Part shown: positions 6,641-13,070 of the stretch, one piece after another
Numbering within the stretch: the first letter of the stretch is position 1
Layout of the letters: the number at the start of each line of letters is the position of its first letter
Assembly (NCBI GenBank): GCA_030698575.1
Contig: JAUYMQ010000212.1
Span: 1 to 17,678, forward strand
Direction: 5' to 3'
Source of the DNA: Deltaproteobacteria bacterium
Lineage (GTDB): Bacteria > JAUYMQ01
Length of the DNA stretch: 17,678 bases
The notes under the pieces: generated by a model
Database searches by the model: none
What the model was told of the DNA's origin: nothing
The model's input: only the letters and a program-made list of their open reading frames with translations
Made by a program: the position numbers and the translations under genes

Positions 6641-6841
6641 GATATGAACACGCAGCCACGAAGACGCTTTCGTCCCCACACCTCGCTCGGACCGGTTACC
6701 TCCATGGGAGTGAGGCAGCGCTTGGGTGAAGGGGTCAGGGACTAGGGTTGGCTCGGGGTGAAACAAGCAGATCCTAGCCTTCATTCAAGCGCCACAAATG
6801 CGCACCGCCCGGTTTCCTTGGGAACCGGGCGGTGTTGCTTT
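6641..6841 (+). ncRNA. Candidate sigma54-dependent small RNA of about 200 nt
   Basis: The predicted RpoN start (about 6641) and the strong hairpin ending at 6834 followed by TTGCTTT bound a transcript of roughly 200 nt in a gene-free interval. Local pairing is possible: ACGAA/TTCGT near 6659-6674, CTCC/GGAG near 6700, and CTAGG/CCTAG between about 6742 and 6778. A 33-codon ORF (6644-6745) begins three bases after the predicted start, has no ribosome site and resembles nothing I know. I do not recognise 4.5S, 6S, tmRNA or RNase P signatures. Existence is inferred from promoter plus terminator, not from homology. Confidence 0.4.
6803..6841 (+). terminator. Strong hairpin, probable terminator, possibly bidirectional
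   Basis: CACCGCCCGGTT (6803-6814) pairs perfectly with AACCGGGCGGTG (6823-6834) around an 8-nt loop. On the plus strand TTGCTTT follows. An outer pair GCGCCAC (6789-6795) and GTGGCGC (6843-6849) encloses the hairpin. The structure lies 40 nt past the stop of the minus-strand zinc-ribbon gene, so it may terminate that gene as well as the candidate RNA. The T-tract is imperfect in both directions. Confidence 0.65.
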
Positions 6842-6880
6842 CGTGGCGCGCGCACCGGACGGGCGCCGGAGGGACGCAGT

Positions 6881-8482
6881 TCAGGGGACTGCCGGCGCCG
6901 GCTGCGCGCCCGCTCCCGCGTCGGGCGCCGAAGATGAGCGGACGATCAGAAGGCTGCCGGCCATGCGATCGCATTCGGCCTGTATCTGGTCGAACCCCGG
7001 CCCCGTGGCCGCGCAGGAGAACTGGTAGCCGCGTTCCTCGTCGTGGAGCGAGAGAAGCACCTGCCCCGTCACACCGCCGCGTAATTGCGATGAGAGAACG
7101 ATTCGCCTTCCCATGAGATCTCCAATCGCGACGTCCTCGACGCTCTGTATCGTCCGCTGATCGCCTTCTATCTTGTCGAAGCGGCGGTTCATGCGATCGA
7201 CGTCCTCCGGCCGGGCCGTGCTGACACGAAGCGTGCCCGCCGGATTCTCGCGGCTCCCCTGGAGGAGAAGCCCGAGCCTCTCGTCCGGACCGGCCTTGAC
7301 CGAAGTCACGGTCCAGCGCGGCTCCACCTGAATGCTCACGAGGCCGTCCTCGGCGTATATCCGCAGGTCTTCCGCCGTCGCGGGAGGCGCCGGCGCGGCG
7401 ACGGGGGGCGGGGCCGGCGGCTTTTCAATGTACTGTGAGAAGGGCCCCCAGGACTCCAGTCGGGGGACAACGATCAATGTCGCGAGCGCGATGGCCGAGA
7501 GACAGGCCCAGCCGATAATCCATCCGGCCCAGAGCGCGGCGCGCTCACCACCCCCTCCGAAGCGCGAGGCGATGTCGGGGCGTGACAGGTAGCTCCACTG
7601 GACGACGAGGTAGGCCCCAAGCGCGCCGAAGGCGAGCACCGCGAGAACCGGCGGCTCCAGAAGCACGCCGATGCCTCGCGTCCCGGGATCGAGCGAGAAG
7701 GGTGTGCCGCGCGCAAGTAGCAGCGCCGTAACGCCCGACCAGATTACGAGAAGAAAGAGCAGCTCCAGCCCAGCCCAGGCCGTGGTGTGCGTGCGCCCCC
7801 AGGCCTGGCCTCTGAGCAGGCCGACGGCGGCCACAAGGCCCAGCGGGTTCGGGGGAAGGGCGAGCGATAGCAGGAGGTTCACGACGCCGAAGGCGCGCAC
7901 GCCGGCGGGGAGCGCCGCGGGCCGATGAACCGTTTCGGTCTCCGCGTCCGTCCCGGTGGCTTCTTCGGGCCAGGGCTGGGCCAGTAACTCGGCCGCCGCC
8001 GTGCCGGATACAGCGGTTGCGCCGATCGTCGGCGCCTCGGCTTTCTCCTCGCTCTCTTCCGCCTCATCTCTCGCCCGCGTGAAGAGATCGCGCGTCAGCG
8101 GATGGGTGTCGGCGCGGAGGGCCTCCTTCCCGGGGACGAAAACCAGGTTGTCCGGCCAGATCCGCCCCTCGAAGATCCACTCGTGCACCTCATCGAGATC
8201 GCGTGCCGCAAGCAGCCCCTCCTCCGCCAGCAGATGGAGAACGCCTTCGGATTCGGCGCCCGCAGCGGCGCCGCCGCCGTCATCCGGATCGCCTGGGGCT
8301 TCACGGGGACTTTCAGGAAGCGTGGCTTCCGGCGCGGCCTCCGCCGCCTGTTCGGAAGTGGGTGCAGCTTGAACGGGGATGCGGGCTTTGCAACCCGGAC
8401 AGCGGACGTAACCTCCGCCGCGCGGAATCCGCCCGGGGTCCGTCCTGTAGCGTTTGCCGCATTCGAGGCAGGCGAGGATCAA
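6881..8482 (-). CDS. Zinc-ribbon (MJ0042-type) multi-domain membrane protein of unknown function
   Basis: I do not recognise a named gene. The 533-residue product starts with a zinc ribbon: C5-x2-C8 and C28-x2-C31 in an MJ0042-like setting (CLECGKRYRTDPGRIP). A low-complexity Ala/Pro/Glu linker follows. Residues about 80-135 include EGRIWPDNLVFVPGKEAL, loosely like a GYF_2/DUF4339 domain. Four hydrophobic segments lie at about 197-225, 234-257, 275-298 and 316-340. A Pro/Ala linker then leads to a C-terminal domain (about 372-515) that by pattern resembles the DcrB/PsbP-like fold. The start is TTG at 8482-8480 with AGGA six bases upstream. No in-frame ATG is near, and the zinc ribbon must be included. 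It is transcribed alone, divergent from the GGDEF gene. A cytoplasmic sensor joined to an exported domain is one possibility. Confidence 0.8.
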   Translation of the reverse strand: MILACLECGKRYRTDPGRIPRGGGYVRCPGCKARIPVQAAPTSEQAAEAAPEATLPESPREAPGDPDDGGGAAAGAESEGVLHLLAEEGLLAARDLDEVHEWIFEGRIWPDNLVFVPGKEALRADTHPLTRDLFTRARDEAEESEEKAEAPTIGATAVSGTAAAELLAQPWPEEATGTDAETETVHRPAALPAGVRAFGVVNLLLSLALPPNPLGLVAAVGLLRGQAWGRTHTTAWAGLELLFLLVIWSGVTALLLARGTPFSLDPGTRGIGVLLEPPVLAVLAFGALGAYLVVQWSYLSRPDIASRFGGGGERAALWAGWIIGWACLSAIALATLIVVPRLESWGPFSQYIEKPPAPPPVAAPAPPATAEDLRIYAEDGLVSIQVEPRWTVTSVKAGPDERLGLLLQGSRENPAGTLRVSTARPEDVDRMNRRFDKIEGDQRTIQSVEDVAIGDLMGRRIVLSSQLRGGVTGQVLLSLHDEERGYQFSCAATGPGFDQIQAECDRMAGSLLIVRSSSAPDAGAGAQPAPAVP

Positions 8483-8504
8483 GGGCAGTCCTGTTCGATG
8501 TGTT

Positions 8505-8517
8505 TCAGAAGTTCTGA
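8505..8517. promoter_or_regulatory. 13-bp inverted repeat upstream of the zinc-ribbon gene
   Basis: TCAGAA-G-TTCTGA is a perfect inverted repeat centred 29 bp upstream of the zinc-ribbon TTG start, in the divergent spacer shared with the GGDEF gene. Two further GC-rich palindromes lie in the same spacer, at 8545-8556 and 8596-8605. It has the shape of an operator for a dimeric regulator, but I cannot name the regulator. I found no convincing -35/-10 pair for either gene in this spacer. Confidence 0.3.
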
Positions 8518-8679
8518 CGCGAGCGACACGGTTCTATGTCTGGTGGCCGCGCGGCCGAAAAGGCAGGCGCCATGCGGCGGTTTTAGCTTAAAGGGGCTCC
8601 GGAGCGCAACCGATAAGAACCCGAGGCCCGGGCGACCCGCCCGGCGCGCCGTCTTCGCGACCGCATACCTGCTACAACC

Positions 8680-9732
8680 ATGCCGAGCCATGAAATGAAA
8701 CAGAACGCGCTGCTCGAACAACTCGAGCGAAAGATCAGCGAGCTGTCCGTGTTCATGGAGATCAGCAAGACGCTCACCTCGACACTCGACGTGAAGGAAG
8801 TGCTGAAGGTCGTGATGTCGAAGGTGAGCGAACTGCTCGAGCCCAGGAGCTGGTCGCTGATGCTCCTCGACGAGGAGACCGAGGATCTGTTCGTTGAAAT
8901 CGTCGTGGGTCGGCCAGCAGGAACGGCCAAGCGGCGCCGGATACCGCTCGGCGAGGGGATCGAGGGCTGGGTGGCCCTGCAGGGGCGCCCTGTTCTCGCG
9001 AACGCGAATTCCGATCTCACACGGCTCGGGATTTGCGATAAGAGCCTGTTCAAGACAGCTGCGAGCATTCTCTGCGTGCCGCTTCGCTTCAAGGGGAAGA
9101 CCCTCGGCGTCATCGAGATCACGGATCGCCACGACGGCCGCCCGTTCACCGATGAAGATCTCGGAATACTCGGGACACTGGCGGACTACGCCGCCATAGC
9201 CATCGAGAACGCCAAAAACTTCCAGCGGGTGGAAGAGCTGACTGTCACGGACGATCTCACGGGCCTCTACAATTCGCGCCACCTGCACCAGCTCCTCGAA
9301 TTCGAGATCATTCGTTCGCGGCGCCACGGGCTCGAGTTTTCGCTGATCTTCCTTGATCTCGACTTGTTCAAGCGGGTGAATGACCAATACGGCCACCTCA
9401 TCGGATCCCGCCTGCTCAAGGAAGTGGCCGGCGTTATCGCCGACTCGCTCCGGAAGCTCGACGTGGCGACCCGTTACGGAGGCGACGAGTTCGTCCTTCT
9501 GCTTCCCCAGACTCCCAAAGATGAGGCCTTCAAGGTGGCGGGCCGAATCCGGGAAAGGCTCGCGAGCGCCACGTTCCTGCATGCCGAGGGCCTCAGCGTG
9601 AAGATCACTGCCAGCTTCGGCGTCACCTGTTTCCCCACCGACGCCACCCACAAGGAAGACATCATCCGTCTCGCCGATCAAGCGATGTACCGCGTGAAGG
9701 GCTCGACCCGGAACGACGTCGCGCTGGCCTGA
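8680..9732 (+). CDS. GAF-GGDEF diguanylate cyclase
   Basis: The enzyme should make the second messenger cyclic di-GMP from two GTP. The 350-residue product has an N-terminal coiled helix, then a GAF sensor domain at about residues 20-180 (IPLGEGIEGWVALQGRPV, and a CVPLRFKGKTLGVIEI strand), then a GGDEF domain at about 186-345. LTDDLTGLYN-type residues are at 187-198 (LTVTDDLTGLYN). The metal-binding DLDLFKRVND is at 226-235. The active-site GGDEF at 267-271 is intact, with the inhibitory I-site RKLD at 258-261 five residues before RYGGDEF's GG. Catalysis and product inhibition are therefore both likely. No membrane segment is visible, so it is cytoplasmic. The start ATG lacks a clear ribosome site, and an ATG at 8695 is an alternative. 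It stands alone. Confidence 0.92.
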   Translation: MPSHEMKQNALLEQLERKISELSVFMEISKTLTSTLDVKEVLKVVMSKVSELLEPRSWSLMLLDEETEDLFVEIVVGRPAGTAKRRRIPLGEGIEGWVALQGRPVLANANSDLTRLGICDKSLFKTAASILCVPLRFKGKTLGVIEITDRHDGRPFTDEDLGILGTLADYAAIAIENAKNFQRVEELTVTDDLTGLYNSRHLHQLLEFEIIRSRRHGLEFSLIFLDLDLFKRVNDQYGHLIGSRLLKEVAGVIADSLRKLDVATRYGGDEFVLLLPQTPKDEAFKVAGRIRERLASATFLHAEGLSVKITASFGVTCFPTDATHKEDIIRLADQAMYRVKGSTRNDVALA

Positions 9733-9860
9733 GCCCCCGCCCTCGGCACCGGCCGTGCCCTCTGGCATCCTGAAGGCCTTTCGGGCAAACTCATCGCCGG
9801 TGAACCGGGGCCCCCGGCGTTCGCCTCGCCGCATTGCTCAGCGCAAATGCTCACAGCCGG

Positions 9861-10409
9861 GTGCCCGAGAACCGTTCGGGGGCCGGAATCTTCCGCCAAC
9901 TGACCCAGCGTGCTGGTTTCATCCTCATCATGCTTGCCACGATCGCCGGTTGCGCTCATGGCAAGATGAGGAATGGGGATTACTACGCGGAGAAGGACAG
10001 CTACCGGATCACGACTCCGGGCGAGCCCTGGAAGCGGGTTTCCATCAAGGGTGTCGATCTCGTTCTTGCCTACGAGGATCACGGCGCAAGCATCCTGACG
10101 AGCACGCTCTGCGGCCGCTACACCCAGGCGGGTCTGGACATCCTGTCGCGAAACCTCTTCATCGGCATCGGCAAGCGCTCCATCATCGAGGAAGAATCGG
10201 TCGAACTGCCGGCCGGGAAGGCCGAGCGGATGCGGATCGATGCGCGGCTGGACGGGGCCGATCTCAGCGCCGAGGCCTACACGCTTCGCCGTAACCCCTG
10301 CGTGTATGATTTCGTCTACATGTCCATTCCGGATCACTTCGACGAGCATCTGCCCGCCTTCAGGCGCATGATGGACAGCCTTCGCTTCGGGACGGGAGGC
10401 GGGCAATGA
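9861..10409 (+). CDS. Lipoprotein coupled to the mla operon
   Basis: I recognise no named gene. The signal sequence has basic residues then GFILIMLATIAGC, a lipobox-like end that would be cut before the Cys, giving a mature lipoprotein of about 150 residues. The mature part opens with SYRITTPGEPWKRV and ends DEHLPAFRRMMDSLRF, the pattern of a DcrB/PsbP-like domain. This resembles the plan of the C-terminal domain of the zinc-ribbon protein encoded nearby. The start is uncertain. GTG at 9861 gives a 30-residue signal peptide. TTG at 9834 adds nine residues. Neither has a clear ribosome site. Its TGA overlaps the mlaE start as ATGA, so it is probably translated with the transporter and may work with it in the periplasm or outer membrane, perhaps in place of MlaC. 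Confidence 0.75.
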   Translation: MPENRSGAGIFRQLTQRAGFILIMLATIAGCAHGKMRNGDYYAEKDSYRITTPGEPWKRVSIKGVDLVLAYEDHGASILTSTLCGRYTQAGLDILSRNLFIGIGKRSIIEEESVELPAGKAERMRIDARLDGADLSAEAYTLRRNPCVYDFVYMSIPDHFDEHLPAFRRMMDSLRFGTGGGQ

Positions 10410-11191
10410 CCGCGTTGCAGGGCGCCCTCCGGATGATGACGGACGCGAGCCGCCGCTTTCTCTCGGATATCGGCGGGCTCACCTACCTCTGCGTTGAAAC
10501 AGCGGCCGCGGCGCTCAAACCGCCCCTGCAGATCCGTGAAACGATCCGCCAGATGGACGAGATCGGCACCAAGTCGCTTTCCATCGTTTCGATTACCGCG
10601 CTTTTTACCGGAATGGTGCTGGCGCTGCAGACCGCGGTGGGCCTCACGCGTTTCGGCGCCAAACTCTACGTCGGAAGCATCGTGTCAATGGCGATGGTGC
10701 GCGAGCTGGGACCGACGCTGACGGCCGTCATTCTCGCGGGCCGTGTGGGCGCCGGCATCACCGCGGAACTCGGCTCGATGGCCGTGACCGAGCAGGTCGA
10801 CGCGCTTCGCTCAATCGGCGCCAGCCCGGTCCAGAAGCTCGTCGTGCCGCGCGTGCTCGCCTGCATCCTCGTCCTCCCTGCCCTGACGGTCCTGGCGGAT
10901 GCCCTCGGAATCTTCGGCGGCATGGTGATTGGGACTTCCGAGCTGCACGTCAACTGGCACTTCTACCTGAGGACGGTGCGCGACACGCTCGTTATTCAGG
11001 ACGTGATGAGCGGCATCGGGAAGTCGCCTTTCTTCGGCTTCATCATCGGCACGATCGCCTGCTACAACGGGCTTTCGACGAGAGGCGGCACCCAGGGGGT
11101 GGGGCGCGCCACGACCAAGACCGTGGTGTCGGCGTCGATCGCGATTCTCGTCTCCGACTTCTTCCTGACGAAGCTTTTCCTCTTGCTGTAG
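10406..11191 (+). CDS. mlaE: MlaE-family ABC transporter permease
   Basis: MlaE is the membrane permease of the MCE-type lipid ABC transporter that moves phospholipids between the inner and outer membranes. The 261-residue product matches the family's usual length of about 260. The interfacial helix and first membrane segment (TKSLSIVSITALFTGMVLALQ) lead to the family hallmark MVRELGPTLTAVILAGRVG, with GAGITAELGSM after it (about 98-125). Conserved LPALTVLADALGIFGG and a C-terminal helix ending in LTKLFLLL follow. The ATG has GGGAGG six bases upstream and overlaps the preceding lipoprotein stop as ATGA. mlaF starts 14 nt after its stop. The operon order lipoprotein-mlaE-mlaF-mlaD points to lipid trafficking rather than a different MCE role, though the direction of transport cannot be read from sequence. 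Confidence 0.94.
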   Translation: MTALQGALRMMTDASRRFLSDIGGLTYLCVETAAAALKPPLQIRETIRQMDEIGTKSLSIVSITALFTGMVLALQTAVGLTRFGAKLYVGSIVSMAMVRELGPTLTAVILAGRVGAGITAELGSMAVTEQVDALRSIGASPVQKLVVPRVLACILVLPALTVLADALGIFGGMVIGTSELHVNWHFYLRTVRDTLVIQDVMSGIGKSPFFGFIIGTIACYNGLSTRGGTQGVGRATTKTVVSASIAILVSDFFLTKLFLLL

Positions 11192-11205
11192 GAAGGGGGT
11201 AGCCC

Positions 11206-12006
11206 TTGGGCTCACGGGGAAACGGCAGCGAGTCAGACGTCATGATCGCCATTCGCGGTCTGCGAATCGGCTTCGACGAGCTGAAGGTGCTTCGCGGGAT
11301 AGACCTCGAGGTCCGCAGGGGTGAAACGCTCTGCGTCCTGGGCGGGAGCGGCTGCGGAAAATCGGTGATGCTGAAGTGCATCGCGGGGCTATACACCCCC
11401 GACGCGGGCGAGATACGCATCGAGGGGGAGAACATCGTGGGCATGAGCGAGCGCGACCTGGTCGATGTGCGGAAGAAGATTGGCTTTGTCTTCCAGAATT
11501 CGGCGCTCTTCGACTCTCTCACCGTCTTTGAAAACGTGGCTTACCCGGTGCGCGAGCATCGGAAGATTGCCGACGAGGCTCTCGCCCGGATCGTCGCGGA
11601 ACGCCTCGCACTCGTGGGGCTGGAAGGAACGGAGGAGAAATATCCGGCCGAGCTGTCCGGCGGCATGCGCAAGCGGGTGGCCTTCGCGCGCGCTGTGGCG
11701 TCCGATCCAGCCATCGTGCTCTACGACGAGCCGACGACCGGGCTCGACCCGCAGAACGCCCGGCGCATCGACCTGCTCATCCGAGAGCTTCAGGCGATGC
11801 TCGGCGTCACCGGGATCGTGGTGACCCACGACATCAGCTCGGCCTTTGCCGTGGCGGATCATCTAGCCCTCATGGTCGAGGGCAGGATCGGGGTCCATGG
11901 AACGCCCGACGAATTTCGTTCATCGGCGGAGCCCACGGTCAGGGAGTTTCTCAGCGCAAGGCCCGTGCCGCCGGCCGAGCCGGCGCAAAGCGGAGGTGCA
12001 ACATGA
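11206..12006 (+). CDS. mlaF: MlaF-family ABC transporter ATPase
   Basis: MlaF is the cytoplasmic ATPase that powers the MlaFED lipid transporter. The 266-residue product has Walker A GGSGCGKS at 46-53, a Q-loop with Q97 (FVFQNSALFDSLTV) and the signature LSGGMRKRVAFARA from 150. Walker B is IVLYDE at 170-175, then PTTGLDP, and the switch His is at about H208 (VVTHD). The LSGGMRKRVA and ALFDSLTV variants are typical of the Mla/Ttg2A subgroup. The start is TTG at 11206, chosen because AGGAAGGGGG lies six bases upstream. An ATG at 11242 is an alternative but has a poor ribosome site. The stop overlaps the mlaD start as ATGA. The C-terminus has a short Pro/Ala tail with no evident function. Confidence 0.93.
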   Translation: MGSRGNGSESDVMIAIRGLRIGFDELKVLRGIDLEVRRGETLCVLGGSGCGKSVMLKCIAGLYTPDAGEIRIEGENIVGMSERDLVDVRKKIGFVFQNSALFDSLTVFENVAYPVREHRKIADEALARIVAERLALVGLEGTEEKYPAELSGGMRKRVAFARAVASDPAIVLYDEPTTGLDPQNARRIDLLIRELQAMLGVTGIVVTHDISSAFAVADHLALMVEGRIGVHGTPDEFRSSAEPTVREFLSARPVPPAEPAQSGGAT

Positions 12007-13061
12007 GTCAGCCCGTTCGCGCGATGAGAGTGGGTTTCCTCGTCGCCCTGGCGCTGGTCGTCTTCGGCGCCCTCGTTACGTCACTGTCGAGCCAGAGCGG
12101 GCTCTTCCGGGACACCTACTCCATCAAGACCTCCTTCAGCAGCGTCCAGGGGCTGGTGGAGGGCGCTCCGGTTCGCCTCCAGGGGCGCGACATCGGGCTG
12201 GTGAGTAACATTTACTTCACGCCGGGCTTCGGCGAGAAGCCGGTGGAGGTGGTGCTGGACATCGACCGGAGCGTGCAGTCCCGGATTCGCGAGAACTCCA
12301 CGGCGGCCATCCGAACGATGGGGCTACTCGGCGACAAGTACATCGAGTTGAGTCACGGCAGCCCGCCTGCGCCCATCATCAGTGAGGACGGGACTGTTGT
12401 CAGCTCAGCTCCGCCCGATCTCTATGCCGTCATGGAGAAAGGGGACGAGATCCTGACCAACATCGTGAAGATCTCAAGCTCCCTCGACACCTTCACGGCC
12501 GAGTTCGCGAGCGAGGAGAACCGCGAGAACTTTTCCCAGACCTTCAAATCCATGCGCAACATCGTCGAGGGGGTCGAGAAGGGCGACGGGCTCATGCACG
12601 GCCTCATCTACGAGCCGACGCCCGGCGACGCGCTCGACAACTTCACCGAGGCCCTCGCCGATCTCAGGCGGATAGTCGGCGACGCGCGCGAGGGGAAGGG
12701 TGAGATAGGGAGCTCTCTCAAGTCCCTTTCCACGTCGGCGGATAACCTGGAAGACATAACCGCGCGGCTGCGTTCGGGCCCTGGCATGCTGCACGAGGCC
12801 ATTTACGCCAAGGGCGATCGGAGCCTGGTCAAGAACCTGAACAGCGCGGCGTTGCGGTTGAACAACGTGCTCACGAAGATCGACGAAGGGGAGGGGACCT
12901 TCGGGGCCTTCCTGAATGACCCCACTCTCTACGAGGACATGAAGATCATCACGGGCGGTGCGAAGCGAAGCGGGAGAGTGAAGCGGGTCGTCGAGTACAC
13001 GATCAAGAAGTACAAGAAGGAGGATGAGGCGGAGCCTGCCGTAAAAACCGAGAAGCCCTGA
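12003..13061 (+). CDS. mlaD: MCE-domain protein, MlaD-like, with extended repeat-bearing C-terminus
   Basis: MlaD-type proteins anchor in the inner membrane and form a hexameric lipid-passing ring in the periplasm with their MCE domain. The 352-residue product has one membrane segment (about 9-28), then an MCE domain at about 38-118: FSSVQGLVEGAPVRLQGRDI and IRTMGLLGDKYIEL. E. coli MlaD has about 183 residues, so this is an extended version. After residue 140 it is largely helical and carries four related blocks with a G-x-G core at about 194, 231, 259 and 296, e.g. KGDGLMHGLIYE, SGPGMLHEAIYA and EGEGTFGAFLND. A Lys/Glu-rich tail ends it. The ATG overlaps the mlaF stop as ATGA. Only nine bases separate its end from the convergent MFS gene. 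Confidence 0.92.
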   Translation: MSQPVRAMRVGFLVALALVVFGALVTSLSSQSGLFRDTYSIKTSFSSVQGLVEGAPVRLQGRDIGLVSNIYFTPGFGEKPVEVVLDIDRSVQSRIRENSTAAIRTMGLLGDKYIELSHGSPPAPIISEDGTVVSSAPPDLYAVMEKGDEILTNIVKISSSLDTFTAEFASEENRENFSQTFKSMRNIVEGVEKGDGLMHGLIYEPTPGDALDNFTEALADLRRIVGDAREGKGEIGSSLKSLSTSADNLEDITARLRSGPGMLHEAIYAKGDRSLVKNLNSAALRLNNVLTKIDEGEGTFGAFLNDPTLYEDMKIITGGAKRSGRVKRVVEYTIKKYKKEDEAEPAVKTEKP

Positions 13062-13070
13062 GCGGGCCCC

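Noticed and set aside
6644-6745. 33-codon ORF starting three bases after the predicted sigma54 start
   Set aside because: It has no ribosome site, a very basic composition and no recognisable similarity. A leaderless peptide cannot be excluded, but a noncoding RNA is simpler.
6641-6802. tRNA, 4.5S, 6S or tmRNA gene in the gene-free gap
   Set aside because: I could not find the T-loop consensus, the 4.5S core or other hallmark sequences on either strand.
9780-9825. GC-rich palindromic stretch before the lipoprotein gene as a terminator for the GGDEF gene
   Set aside because: CCGGGG-C-CCCCGG has a one-base centre and no T-run, so it does not fit an intrinsic terminator.
8479-9834. 451-codon minus-strand open frame opposite the GGDEF gene
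   Set aside because: The strongly recognisable GAF-GGDEF protein is on the other strand, and the antisense product has no domain pattern.
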